Shown: positions 44,561 to 56,567, numbered from the stretch's first letter. The stretch is DNA of 64,000 nucleotides from Rhyzopertha dominica (GCA_025024175.1 QCXZ01000041.1:39551786-39615785); one strand, 5' to 3'. Translations and numbers: made by a program. The notes: a model not told the origin generated them from the sequence alone.

Positions 44561-46920
44561 TGATGTGCTCCCATTACGGAAATATGCGGATATAAAATAT
44601 CCTAACTCTTGTGAAGTGGTAAAAAAAAGTTCTGTTGAAGAAGCCTGCATTTCTTCCATATCCCCTTAACGTACAGAACTCGCAGAACTATACGAACAGA
44701 AGCCGACAAAAGTGCTTGTACATGCTGAATGTGATGAGTATAATATCGCGACATCCAGAGTACTCGTGGTATCGTTGGTTTCTCTGTACCAATATTTGTC
44801 GATCTGCCACACATTTTTGGATGGATCTCAGTCGGCTTCATCCAACATTTTCTTTTCTGTATCAGCATCAATCGCAGGTCTACTTGAACCTACTATTATT
44901 ATTTTATGTACGTGTATTATATACACTCCGTAGTTACGAAATCGATCTTGCTGTTTATGGCGTTGACGGAATCTCGTCGGGCATTTCCACTGCACGTCCC
45001 ATACATGAAATGCATTTCTACACACGTGGTGTGAATGGGATTTTTTATGCATTGCAGTAATGAAGAAACGCCAACAAAGAACAATAATAAACAAGTAAGC
45101 AACAACAAGAGTGAGAACTAAAACATCAATAGCGACAACAAGTACAAACCTAATGCTATAATCACACAGATAAGCAATCACATTTTAGATGTCATCAAAA
45201 AAGAGGACGCTATACTGATACATTGATTGCAATCAGCGTACGGTAGGCATTTCTGTCGCTCCCGGATATACCGTCTGGCGGGCTACGTTTACGCTGGGTT
45301 GGAGGGGTGACGCTAGTTCTAATTCTAATAGGCTCCCACGTAGTGCATGTTACGGGAAATTAATGATTGAAGAGGGGAAGGTTTACAGGATGTACTCCAT
45401 CAGTGGATGCATTCTTTAGATTTTGCTTGCTTGGTGGCTTAGCTCGGCTGTATTATTATTTTTGTTTCTCTGATGAGCTACTATCTTGTGTACACATTCA
45501 ATACCTCCTTATTTAATGTTTTCTTGACATTTGTAAGAGACAATTCTGATTCCTGTGTCTCGCATAGATAACTCTTTTTTTAACGAAATCGACGCTTTTT
45601 TGGTAATTTTGTATGTATTTATTCAGCTGAATTATTCATCTTCTTCTGATGAAGTTCTGACTAGAATTGTGTCTGTTTTAGTACTTTCTTATTTATTGTT
45701 TTATTGACTTTTGCAAGTGTCATTTCGGACTCCTCTGACTTGCTTAGCATTAGCTTGCTCCGGACATTTGGTTTTTCTATGGGGTATTTTTTAGAGTCGT
45801 CCAGATTTTCTGTGGCTAGGCTGGTTTCCACATATTCCTGGTTTTTGCGATGCTATAATGATTTCTTAATGATCCTTAAAACCTTTTTCTGTATCTTCCA
45901 CTTCTTCGATGCCTTCAGCCAAACTTTGGAACTTCATTTGGCCCCCTCTTGTATGTAAATAGTTTTTTTTGTGTGTAGTATTTTTGTTGTTGCCGCTAAG
46001 GTTTCTTTATCAAAGAAGCTACTTGTTCGAGGTCGTCTAAGACTAAGAATATTGTTAGCTCTTTCCATTGAACTGTATTTTGGTCGTAGTTCCTGCATAG
46101 CTTCTACCAAGCTAGTTCTAAACTTCTATATGTGAGGAACGGCTTTTCTTTATATTTCTTTGTAACATATTGTCTCCTCGTACCTTTTTCTAGAATTATC
46201 GTCAAATGAATAAACACCTGCAAAACCTGCTTTGATAGCGTTTTCTGACGTTTATCTGAAAACACGATTTTTTTACAAATATCTTGTTAGCAAACCATAC
46301 AAAATAAACACCAGGTAATTTCAGTATAGAAAAGCAATGCAGTTTTCATAATTTATTTGATTCAGTGCGAGAAAATAGTCATTTTCTGAAATTAAAACGT
46401 AACGGATCAGATAGTGATGTGGTTATTTCGATAAATCAGCTACCTGCTTCAATTTATCCATCACTTTTAAAACAACTTGTATTTGAGTTTCAGTTTTAAA
46501 AACGAGGTTTTAAAATATTATAGTAATTTTTTTTATATTGACACTTAATAAGCACAAACATATCAACAATAAAACAAAAAAGGTCCTTTCTGATATCATT
46601 GTCGGAAAGCCCTCTTAATGATAATGTTTTGCTTCTCATAAAATGGCATTTTAGGAAACAAAATTACCATATTTGTGTTTTATACATTAAATATGGTAAT
46701 TATTTAACAGATTTTTTGTTTAGATTGATAAACAACTATTTGGTTGGTGATTTTTAGTTATGTTATTATCAGTAAAATATCTAATTAAATTAATACATGT
46801 TTACCCTACTTATTTAGGTACCTGCCATCAACACTGTTCTTATCTTATTCAAGTTCACAACAGAAATAAAATACCAACATTCATTTGAAGGCGTATTGTA
46901 AACTACTTCTCTAAATAGCG
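44561..46920. other. No firm gene
   Basis: Several ORFs of 60-141 codons on both strands lack recognisable domains. The minus strand of about 45500-46050 reads lysine- and serine-rich text (TLAKVNKTINKKV, KYPIEKPNVRSKL) in a partly open frame, possibly an old ORF1/gag-like piece, but nothing diagnostic is present. Confidence 0.25.
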
Positions 46921-47313
46921 TCAAAAGATAACCTCGTAGTAAAAACTGATTACCTTAACAGTACTTCCTGGTAGTCCAAAAATTCCCCAAGTTATGCCTT
47001 TGTCGGGCAAAAATTTGTGTGGGCCATAACGACATCTTTCAGAAAGCTGGAATTTTGACAGTTTCGCCCCAAAATTAACAACGATTGGTGGAGAGAAGTA
47101 AATGTGCCTTACTACCCCTAGACTGGAATTTTTACACTTGATTGTGCCGAAGTGTGTGTTAGGAATGTTGACGAAAAACAAGGAATGTGCCGTGAAAAGT
47201 AGTGAATGAACATCGACCGGAAACCGCATAGTAAAGTCATTTCTAGTTGGGACAGAGCATGATTTTGCACTTAACTTTATTGCAGGTAATACAATACCTG
47301 TTCGAGGACTCAC
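46921..47313 (-). other. Unrecognised 130-codon open frame
   Basis: This is one of the few longer frames with balanced composition. Residues include SPRTGIVLPAIKLSAKS, NDFTMRFPVDVHSLLFTAH, NTHFGTIKCKNSSLGVVRHI and GITWGIFGLPGSTVKV. The same frame is open upstream to about 47360 without a methionine, and a neighbouring frame upstream reads DPLINRRKKNVAVHAPFKI. This hints at one longer ancestral ORF with a frameshift, so a mobile-element protein or a pseudogene is plausible. No family recognised and no membrane segment or signal peptide obvious. Confidence 0.3.
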
Positions 47314-47459
47314 TAGATCAACCAGAGCACCGTCGCATGCCGAAAGGAATGGCTCATCTTTTTAGGGGAATTTTGAACGGTGCGTGGACAGCAACATTTT
47401 TCTTGCGACGGTTGATTAATGGGTCTTGGATCTGTTTAGACACGACAATAAACTGAAAA

Positions 47460-48725
47460 ATAGGTTATGACCTAAGTTTTCTACGTGCCTTGTTTAAAGT
47501 ATCTCCATCCATTAAATAAGCCAATATTTCTAGAAAAACTGGGATTTTCCAATAAAGACTCTGTAGACCAATATATTTACCGTATAACTATTTCCTTAAC
47601 CTGTATATTATGACGAACTTACTCAAATTGTTTTGCGATTGATGATAGGTATTAATAACTGCTTAATTATAAAAAATACTAATTTTGTTTTTTAATAAGG
47701 ATCTAAGAGGAACTTGAGTACTTCGATTAAAATATACTCGTATTTTGGTTTGGCGCAGTAATGTGGATCATTAGTATATATTAAGAAAGGAAATAATAAA
47801 GATACAGTAATACAGCTAATCCAGCTAGATGGTAAATATCTGGAGAATTTTGGGTTTGGACCTAGTTGGACCGTACATTTATACATATACATTTATTTAG
47901 TCTCTATTTTAACTATCTGGCATGTTATTTTTACATGCGGCTTCTAACAGTTTATTAGAAGTTTAATCTCAAGCTGATAGAGTCATTATCACCTATAATT
48001 TACAGAAGTTTCCAATATTATAATAGCAAAGTATTTAGTTATGTATAATAATTTATCTACTTATTTAAGTTAACAAAATGTCTTATTTCTGCAATATATT
48101 CATTGGCAAAATTCAGTCCAGCAAGGCTTTAATAAAGCAAGTCTATTTATTTACAAGTAGCTATCAAAACTGGTGCAAAAAGAACTCCTTTTCGTATGCA
48201 TATTTTGTAATATCCCCAAAGTTCTTTCCCATTAAAATGAGACAGTTATTAATCAAACATATGTCAATTTTGATACTTCAAATTGGTCTGATCGTCTAGC
48301 TAGCTTTTGGTTAGGACACAATGATGTGATGAATTTATTTACCTTGTAATTGGAATTGCACAGGAATGTTAACGCACTGAAACAGACATTAAATATAATA
48401 GAAATTATTATATTTATTAAACTATCCTAGAGTAACCCGCCTACATTACTAATTATTAGTTATTATACTACCCTACCGTGACCTGCCATAAAATACTAGA
48501 GTATCGTGACTCACCTAGGGCTAAACNAAAAGAAAGGTACCTACGCAAATTGTAAAACTTTAATTATCGTTAGTATAAGAAATATTGTCCTCAAAGCGTA
48601 AAAAACTACACATCAGCTAAACATCCTCAAGTCTTTCAACAGCATTTACCAAATCGCTGGTGGTCGTATCTTTGATACATCCTAAGTTTGACGAGGACAC
48701 GTTTATCACCAAAACTCGANATANG
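47460..48725. other. No recognised feature
   Basis: AT-rich sequence with ORFs up to 73 codons and no domains. Confidence 0.3.
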
Positions 48726-48729
48726 AAGT

Positions 48730-48890
48730 AATTAACTTTGAACTAATATAAATATAACAAAGATTAATCTTTCAGAGTAATTTCATTTAACTGGGCTTTC
48801 CAATGAGCTCAAAGGCTTGTTGAGCAATCGGAAATGTAGGTTTCTGTACCCAAGACCGTATCAACCTAGGTCGTAGTTCGTAGTTCGTCA
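48730..48890 (-). repeat. Second copy of the dispersed repeat seen at 23125-23285
   Basis: The reverse complement reads GAACTACGACCTAGGTTG, CCGATTGCTCAACAAGCC, TTGAGCTCATTGGAA and AGATTAATCTTTGT in the same order as the plus strand at 23150-23265 (GAACTACGGCGTAGGTTG, CCGATTGCTCAATGAGCTCA, TGATTAATCTTTGT). It is diverged and non-coding. Confidence 0.55.
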
Positions 48891-48899
48891 CCAAATATA

Positions 48900-51160
48900 T
48901 TACAGTACCGCAATAGTCCGCCATTTTAGGGCAAAATAGTGGCGGGAAATTTAAATGCTTAGAAAGGAGATGGTAGAGGCAACCAAACTATCAAACCTAA
49001 CCTTAATGTAGGCGTATGAATTGCGGTGCTGTAATATATTAAGTTACTATTCTTGTGTTGTATTGTTCAAGTTCTCCTTAGGTAATTGGCAATGTACTTT
49101 GTGCATCAGAATCTGATGTATGGCAGTTCTCTAATCTTTTTACACTGTTTGCTCTTTTTTATCATCGTATTCACGTAGTAATAATCTTGCAATGGGAGGA
49201 CGTGACATAGGAATATGTAATATAAACTTTCAATATGCTCTGAACAGTTACAAGACAGAATAGGTTTGGTGCTCTATTTTTCTTTAAATTAAGTACTGTT
49301 TCACAAATTTCGTTTACCTTTTAGGTGTTTTTGAACTTATCACAATTTGAGTTTTGCAAAATTTATTCTATTTCGCGAAATTTAAGGTCACTTAAAGAAA
49401 AAAAAAACAAATAAATGTGCGGTAATACATAGCTTCTTAATTTTTATATTACGATAGCTGTTGTTATTATACGGTAATTTTATACGTATGACGATAAATT
49501 GAATAGTTGGTATTTGTAGTTTTATAACTTGAAATGAAAATAAAGCCTAACGTTTACCCAGTAAAAAGGAAATTGTGTCACATAGTAATTAACTTATTCA
49601 AAAATTATACACTTGACATGAAGCGCCACCTATTGGCAATGTGTAAAAGCTTGAACGCTGCTGAATCGTTTGTTCGGTATTCTTAATCCATACACACGAT
49701 ATCCTTCGATCGATTCGTCACAAAACCAATTTTATTTGTTTTATTTTTAATTAATTATTATTGTATATTATATTTCTGTGTTGAAGGGAATTAGTTATAT
49801 AGTCAATCAGTACTGAATTACAATGAATATTAAGAGTTTGCCGACACTTTATAATAACCTAAAATAACTTCGAATGAGACATCTTAAGAGCAACTCGAGT
49901 CTATGACCAGACCCATTAACGAATGGACGCAGCATCAAGGAAACTCCACCTATTATTATTCCTTAGGATTTTTGCTGTTCTCTAATCGTTTTATAACTTT
50001 GTCCCAACAAATACCTATGAATACATTATAAATCAATGATTTTTCGATTATTTAAACTAGACAACTTAATTATACTAGTGTAATACAGATACCCGTAAAA
50101 TGATACATACATTTCTTATTTATTAGTTTTGATCGCATTTAGGTAGTCACAGCATCAAATTGTAATATCTCAATACCATAATGACAATACGTAGGTTGCA
50201 TTTACGCATGGCTTTTATTCAAGAGTAAATTAAAGTTTACTCTTCTTTTGTAGAAGCAAAAATGGCAAACTGCCCAAATTGCAGGTGGGCCTCAGGGTAA
50301 CATCTTCACGGGAGATAATAATAGAAATAAAATACCCTAAAATACCAAGGACTGTAAAGTTGTCATTATGTAGAACTTTAAATACCACAGAACCCTCGGT
50401 CAACAAAAAACGCGTCCAAATAAAATTATATTATTCCCTCTACAAGTGCTTATTTATTCGACCATAAAAAACCCAAATTACATTTTATATACCTGAAAAA
50501 TACGCTCTAACTGAACTCATCAATCATTATTATGTTGTTAGGGAGTAAGATGTCACGGGATCGTATCACCTGTTGCATACTTAGTTCCAATAAAGTGTGC
50601 TATTACAGCTCGGCTTTTGTTTGATCAGCGTGGGCAACTAGATTAATTATGCTAATTTATAACGAAGAGAGGCATCCGGCATTATCTAGGGTCCCTTTGC
50701 CGCCGCACCGCTTGCCGAAAAATGTCTGTTTGTTATAAAAATTATCGCTGCTAATGCGACGATAATTACCGCATGAAACAAAGGTTTGTCTCGAATTTGA
50801 CTCATTCTGAAGTATCAATACGACCGAGAGTGGACGGAACGGATTCCGCGCATTCTGCCGCTGCTTTTTTGTAGCTTCAGCAAATAACAAAAATCAACTC
50901 GACATTCCTGTCTGTTAACCGGCATGCAACTTGCCAAATTATAGTAATTTGTTTAGCTGAAATTCATGTCATTTTCACCTTCGAATAGTTGTTTAATTTC
51001 TTCTTCGGACGGTCGTTCTCGACTATTTGTCACTGGAATATACCATTTGGACAAAATTTATATAACCGCCATCAGTTTAGCTGTTGCTGAGATGACCGGA
51101 ATTAGGGACGTTCTGACCACGACGCATCAAATTTAAACCGTTTATCTGCAACCGTTATTA
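48900..51160. other. No supported gene; less AT-rich patch at 50650-50890
   Basis: Short ORFs only. The 50650-50890 patch contains an inverted pair (TTATCG and CGATAA around 50740-50770) and more CpG than its flanks. It could be regulatory, but nothing identifies it. Confidence 0.25.
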
Positions 51161-51162
51161 AT

Positions 51163-51400
51163 TTATTTCTCCACGTATTCTGCCTCTAAGTCTATCCACT
51201 TTTGCCATCGTTCTCGGAATCAATGCCACTTTCATAAAACGTTNATAATTGGGTGCGGTGCCACTAATGCACGCAGTCATGTTGAATTTTTTAGCCACCC
51301 CATGCCTCTTTCAGAGTTCTGATAAAAAGCGTCGCTTATCGAATACATACTGTATGTGCTAGGTGTTATTGTGCAGCAGAATCACACTCTTGATTAAACA
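51163..51400 (-). pseudogene. mariner/IS630-type transposase C-terminal scrap
   Basis: The minus strand reads FYESGID, then in the next frame RERWQKWIDLEAEYVEK and a stop at 51163-51165. This is the standard C terminus of mariner-type transposases (FYESGI-x-x-L-x-x-RW-x-KCI-x-x-x-GDYVEK). Upstream only a doubtful LLHNNT remains of the catalytic HDNA block. Confidence 0.5.
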
Positions 51401-52080
51401 GCTTGCCTTTCTTTTGAACTGAATGTAGGCTTAACTTATTGAGTGAGCAAGTGAAAATAATAAGGGCATTAATGGTACGTCGTCCTCTCAAAGCGTCAAT
51501 AAATAAATACATATGTATACAATATGGCAAAATATTGTAAATAGTTTATCGTGCTACGCATCTAATTTTATTAGGCTGCAAATAATATGTCTTGTTACCC
51601 TTATAACTGCACATATTAATAGTAACATTTGTCTTAACACTATTATTAGTGAGGAACGTATTTTGGATGCGATAAAGAAATTGTGATTTGCAGTGACACA
51701 GTTTCAAATACCTCGTATAAGTAGATATCACTATTCCAACACACAATTTTGCCTGACGTCACTCCGAAACACGGTAAATTTGGTTCCCTAGCAAGTGCTT
51801 TGCTCTCAAGACAATACATTGATTTAAATTTATTTTAGGACCTAGTTTTTTAATGATTCATCAAATCATGTCATTTATATTATGGGGACAAGTTTCATGA
51901 TAGAGACAAGTAAAGAAATAAATAGCAATATCCTTGTAAGAAATATTTGCTTCGTAACGTCATATGAATGAAATTTTTGCTATTATCATAGAATAACGAC
52001 AGACTAGTTATTATCTTTGCTTTTATAAAAAAGAAAAGTATTACAAGCAACAAACAAATTCAAGAATGGCACATAATATG
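51401..52080. other. No recognised feature
   Basis: AT-rich, with one 66-codon ORF lacking domains. Confidence 0.3.
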
Positions 52081-52089
52081 TATCTTGTT

Positions 52090-52412
52090 CGAGGTCAATC
52101 TGTCCATCGTTAGCAACGCGTCNTGTTTGTATTTGTGTAAAGTTTCTTTATAAGCTACTAAATAATAAAATAGACAGGAGTTTTCTCCTTCTGGAAATCA
52201 TTTTTTGGTGCCGCGCATTAATTCGCGCTTGAAGACGCCTTTTTATTGCAGCAGCGACAAATCAAAAATTAGTTGCTCAATCTTGTGCATGGCGTTCACA
52301 ATGATATAATAGAAAAAATTATTAAGCACATATACCATCTTGGTAGGCGTAGAACTACTTTGCATATTGGTTTAACGCATTTCCTGTAACTGGAAATAAA
52401 AGTTATTATTAT
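52090..52412 (+). mobile_element. LINE 3' end fragment with (TTA)n tail
   Basis: The plus strand reads HFLVPRINSRLKTPFYCSS (about 52200-52255), matching the INF-x-VP-x-x-x-x-R block at the C terminus of Jockey/CR1-like ORF2 proteins. It ends CTGGAAATAAAAG followed by TTATTATTATTAT (52398-52411), the same kind of tail as the LINE ending at 10677. Severely truncated. Confidence 0.5.
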
Positions 52413-52499
52413 TATCTGTTTTGAGTACCAGATGAATTAGTTTCTGGGATATTCTGCGCAGACGGGTTGCATTCAAGTCTGCTTAGGTGTAACTATTAA

Positions 52500-52882
52500 T
52501 TATATGTGTGGTTTTTGGGTGTTTTCGTACTATTTGGAAAGTTTTTAAAATTACTGCTATTTGTACCCATTTGTGTATTTTGTNTAGTAGACCAAATTGT
52601 AAAAGATGTTTGATGAAGGTATGTGGTGTTATGCCAGTGTTACCTGTTTTTGTTGCCATATTCGCTGTATTTCTATGGCAAGATCGTGATATTTCTCTAT
52701 TTCCTTGTTTTATGTTGTTATTATGTTATTATCATTTGGAACGGCGATGTGAATGAAATATGTTATTTTCCCTATTTTATCTTGCAATGTGATATGTGGT
52801 CTATTGTATATTATTGTTTTATCTGTGTGTATTGTTCGGTCTCAATAAAGCTTACAATGCTGGTTGTCTATTACAGGTTTGG
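52500..52882 (-). pseudogene. LINE ORF2 C-terminal fragment
   Basis: The minus strand reads KLY-stop-DRTIHTDKTI, NRPHITLQDKIGKITYFIHI, AVPNDNNI, EIEKYHDLAIEIQRIWQQKQ. After a frameshift it reads ITPHTFIKHLLQFGLL and VILKTFQIVRKH. This is the characteristic end of a LINE type whose members read KLYWDR-x-I-x-TD, NRPDI-x-x-x-DK, DIAVPND, TG-x-IPK-x-L and L-x-TC-x-IVRKFL. It fits the same LINE type as the fragment at 7450-7870. Stops and one ambiguous base are present. Confidence 0.65.
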
Positions 52883-52884
52883 GA

Positions 52885-53765
52885 TTGTATTTGTAGTAAC
52901 TTACTACAAAGTAATTAAATAATTAATTACAATTATTTGAAAAAGCAGTTGAATTACTTTCGTTGTAATTGAAGCAGTAATTAATTACTTGCTCTACATT
53001 TGTAATTTATTTTTAATTGAATTACCCATTTTGTTACAATTAGAATTACATACTCACAATTACATGAAACAGAATATTTTTCATTTTTTCAATCTGCGCA
53101 ATGTTTAAATTCGATTGCAAACCAGTAGGCAGGTAGATATTGAAAAAACCACTTCCACAAGCAAAAAGTTTAGTTCCGGTGGCCAAATTTTGAAACCTGG
53201 ATGAAACAACTGATCAGATGAAGAATTTTAAAAACTGTTATTTTTTTTTGTAGTCTAAATTTAATAAATAATAGGTATAAGTTAGATTATTAGTTACTAG
53301 TAAGAGATGATGAAATGATGCATTTTAAGTAGTTGAGTGATCTAGAAATGAATAAGGCAAATCAAAGTCTAGTCCCTCATTCTTTAAAATATTTATAATT
53401 TATTTATTTAAAATAACGTGGAGACTAGACTGATTTGCTTTATTCATTTCTTACTAGTTGGAGTTGTAAATTTGCATATAAAATATTTAGGATTATTAGT
53501 CCTGACTAGATTAGATGTTTTTGAGTTTTGTTGTATGTAATAAAAATTATAGCGTTTTATTTCGAAAACAACTAGGTATGAGCGAGGGTGTGAGTAACAT
53601 ATTCTTTTAAAACTTTTTCAAACTTTCTACCTGATCCTATCCAAAGAGTAGATGTAATTGATTATCTGAAATTACGTCGAGGCGCGCAACTGTAATTGTA
53701 ATTAATTACATTAACATATTTTGTAATTTTAATTGTAATTAATTACACATTGTGAGTAATAAGGC
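52885..53765. repeat. AT-rich palindromic element (candidate non-autonomous transposon)
   Basis: Both ends are packed with TAATTAATTAC and TTGTAATTAATTAC motifs in both orientations (52905-53060 and 53650-53755). The interior holds a hairpin with arms at 53344-53375 and 53422-53453 (AGAAATGAATAAGGCAAATC against its near-complement). Outer ends can be loosely paired but not exactly. No ORF. It resembles hAT-type non-autonomous elements with repeated subterminal motifs; class not proven. Confidence 0.4.
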
Positions 53766-53769
53766 TGAG

Positions 53770-54380
53770 CATCCGTTTCCAGTTTGTAGGGGTTTGCTAT
53801 GGTTTGGTGTATTATGCGAGCATAACCGTGTTGTCTTTTATTATATATGTTCTGTAGTTCGTTTCGCGGTTCCTATAACTTGATCTTGTAGGGCCATTAG
53901 AAATCCTGGAAGTCTCTGGAAAGAGGTATAGAAATCTGTATGTTAAATGTTTATTTCAGTCTTTTTGACGTTACCTGGGTCTTTTATTATTATATTAAAA
54001 TTATATTATTTATATTAAAATAATGTTATCCACGTAACGAAATTCCTAAATTCATTTTAGCATAAACAAATTTTAAAAAGAAAACATGTAGAGTGTTAAG
54101 GAATAAACAAACATTATAATTTATAAACCACATAAAATATGTGGCTAGTAAAGTGACCATAAGATTTCAGAGATGTAGAAATATAAATGGTGTTTTATTA
54201 AAAAATTGAGTTGATTGTTGTCTAAATAGAATGAGAAGAAAGCAATCTTAAAATGTTAACATATTTATGTTATTTTACGTTTTAATATTATACGATGTTA
54301 CGTAGTTTCATCTCATACTTCAATTGGGTTCATTACCGAATTATGTTAGCTCTGTAGTATTTATATAATAAGAAGTAATT
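53770..54380. other. No recognised feature
   Basis: Very AT-rich sequence without supported ORF. Confidence 0.3.
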
Positions 54381-54382
54381 TT

Positions 54383-55584
54383 TTAAGTTGATTAGGATAT
54401 TTCGACCTAATTAATAACTCAATATTTCCGAGCTTTAGACTGAATTATTCTCAAGTCTTCTTCGGGGAACTACAAGTGTTATAAACTCTTAACAAGTATG
54501 TAAATGTAAAATTATTAACAATACTTACATAGCTTAAAATATTACATAAGAACCAGAACATATTTTTTTTAATTGGATACCAAACTGAAAGTTGACAAAG
54601 TAATTTTTTTAAACAAACTGATATTTTTATATACAATTGATTTATGTGTAACCTCAGGACCTTTATGTGAAGTATATGATAATAAATATGAATAAATTAT
54701 ACTTAAATTTTGAATGTCTTGTTTTTTGTTAATATTATTTTGTTCTTTATCTAAAATTTTAATATCATCAAAATCTATTTTATGCGGTGGAGTATTATCT
54801 AATATGTGGCCAGTAAGTTTGCATCTCTGTTTATTGCCCTTGATGTCACTTTTATGTAATGAAGTACGATTTCTTAAATATTGTGAAGTTTGTCCTAAAT
54901 ATACTTTTTCACATGTTAAACATTTTATTTCATATACAGCATTTGAATTATTCATTAATTTAGTTTTATCTTTTAATTTGCTAAATACTTTCTCTACACT
55001 TTTTACTGTTTTGCGAGCAACTATAATATTTTCCCTTTTAAAGATTTTAATTATTTTGCCAATCAAATTTGAATAATATGGTAAACTTGCACAATGCATT
55101 AAATTTTGTGTACTGTTTGTATTATTTTGATTTATTGTTTTATTAAATGAATCTTGAGTGTATAGTATTTTACGAATCATTGATTTAGGATAAGAATTTT
55201 GTACTTTTGTTCTTATAACTACGCTGTCTAAAAATGGAACTGAGAAGTTTTTTCTTTTTCAATTGTAAATTCTATATGCTCATTAAAATTATTAAAAATC
55301 TCTAAAATTTCTGCATCTTCATTTCCAGGAATAGAAAGTATAATATCATCTACAATTTTTTTTATAATTTTACTTTGTCAGTTTGGTATCAAATTCAAAA
55401 ATTTAATGTTCTAGTTCTTATGTAATACTTTAAACCATGTAAGTATTGTTAATAGTTTTACATTTACATACATGTTAAGAGTTTATAACAATTGCAGTTC
55501 CCCGAAGAAGACTTGAGAATAAATCAGTCAAAGGTTCGGAAATATTGAGTTATTAATTAGCTCGAAACATCCTAATTAACTTAA
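54383..55584 (-). mobile_element. Penelope-like element with inverted pseudo-LTRs
   Basis: A minus-strand RT tail plus GIY-YIG coding region is enclosed by two inverted copies of a roughly 220-bp repeat: 54383-54610 (following the ORF) and 55365-55584 (opposite orientation). Both contain CCCCGAAGAAGACTTGAGAA, CGGAAATATTGAGTTATTAA and TTTACATTTACATAC. An inverted, partial upstream pseudo-LTR joined to a truncated coding region is a known Penelope-like configuration. The repeat includes a stem AGACT/AGTCT between CGAAGA and AAAG, a degenerate form of the hammerhead-like layout. Confidence 0.82.
54569..55362 (-). pseudogene. Penelope-like ORF: RT end and GIY-YIG endonuclease
   Basis: The upstream part (about 55250-55362) reads KKIVDDIILSIPGNED, FNNFNEHIEFTIEKEK and SVPFLDSVVIRTK: the VDD catalytic pair and the LPFLD block of Penelope-like RTs. 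One frameshift near 55245 separates it from the 203-codon frame starting at 55180. In that frame VYEI at residues 82-85 stands for GIY, YLGQT at residues 94-98 for YIGQT, followed by arginines 103/105 and His109 (KSDI). Function: integration endonuclease of the element. RT domains before VDD are cut off by the inverted pseudo-LTR, so the copy is dead although its endonuclease frame is still open. Confidence 0.8.
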
Positions 55585-55900
55585 AAAAAATATACATAAT
55601 TACGTCCATAACAATCAATTTAATATTGAGAAGAATATACTCGTAAGTTTACCCCGAAAATAAATGCTATCACCGCCATCGTGTATAAACGAAGTTGCCT
55701 CCTTTTTAAAAATATTTAAGATGACTAACAAATTTTTCGTTCTAATGACTGTTCTATATAGTTCTATATGGTTCATATTAGGGCATATTTTAATTAGACA
55801 GCAAAATCCTAATTTCGATTTAAAGAGATACCAGTGAATGCATGGATAGCAAGCCAAAATGGTGGTAAATTCCGCCAATTTTCACAAGAATGTCAACCCC
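55585..55900. other. No recognised feature
   Basis: AT-rich. An 87-codon minus-strand ORF has no recognised domain. Confidence 0.3.
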
Positions 55901-55904
55901 TAAT

Positions 55905-56269
55905 TTTCCCCTTTCGGCATTTGTTCGGCATCGCTTCTGAGGCAATCTTCCCCGAAATCAGTCGGCCCAGTTAAAACATACCCAGCCGGGTGTAAACCTC
56001 CTTACAACAAGTACAGCACTCTTATCGGCAGTGCCATCGATCGCCGTGAGTAGTTACCCTCATCTCCTGGTGCATTTGTCAAACTCGCATTCCACGCATT
56101 TCGCTATTGCCGGTGGTCCTCTATGCGTTAACAGTGGCATTCCTCGTGGAAGACAATGACGAGGGATCTATAATTTCGTACCACCTGAGGTTGATGGTGC
56201 TTTGTTTTCAGCCGCCTTCGCCTGTCAGGACCTGCGGAACGGGGTGGGACTGTTCCGGTGTTGCCGCAG
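55905..56269 (+). other. Candidate exon pair of an unrecognised host gene
   Basis: This CpG-containing, less AT-rich patch has strong splice-like signals. A donor GCC/GTGAGTAG lies at 56045/56046. An acceptor GCTTTGTTTTCAG ends at 56211. A donor CCGCAG/GTAAGTATATG lies at 56269/56270. The inferred second exon (56212-56269, 58 bp) is open in all three frames; one reads AFACQDLRNGVGLFRCCR, another PSPVRTCGTGWDCSGVAA, so the protein cannot be decided. A hydrophobic run just upstream (VVLYALTVAFLVE, about 56107-56150) would be intronic in this model. No family recognised; the intron between the two exons would be 166 bp. Confidence 0.3.
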
Positions 56270-56421
56270 GTAAGTATATGTTCGTAAAAACAGTATTTTG
56301 TTTAAAGTTGTTTTCCGAGACCCATTTTGACAAACCTAAAAGGAATTTTTTCTGTTATTCTCATTACTCGCCAGAGATTGGCGTGGAGATGTGTTTTCAT
56401 TTGCTTTTACATTACATATTA

Positions 56422-56567
56422 CAGGGTTCCTATAAATGATGCAGTTGCGTTGATTTCTAAATTTTTTTTGCCGCATTCTTTTGAGTGCTGCCGAGGTACA
56501 AAAAGCAATATACGGTACTGAAGGTTGCGGATCAAGTTATAGCCACGAAAATGATGGCTTTATAATA
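56422..56567. mobile_element. MITE family 1, left-end fragment
   Basis: TA then CAGGGTTCCTATAAATGATG at 56422, followed by the family's internal text (GTACTGAAGGTTGCGGATCA and GAAAATGATGGCTTTATAA). It stops abruptly at about 56567, where the LINE frame begins, so either the LINE inserted into it or both were joined by deletion. Confidence 0.7.

Noticed and set aside
54714..55076. 120-codon plus-strand ORF
   Set aside because: It is antisense to the Penelope-like endonuclease frame and has no domain of its own.
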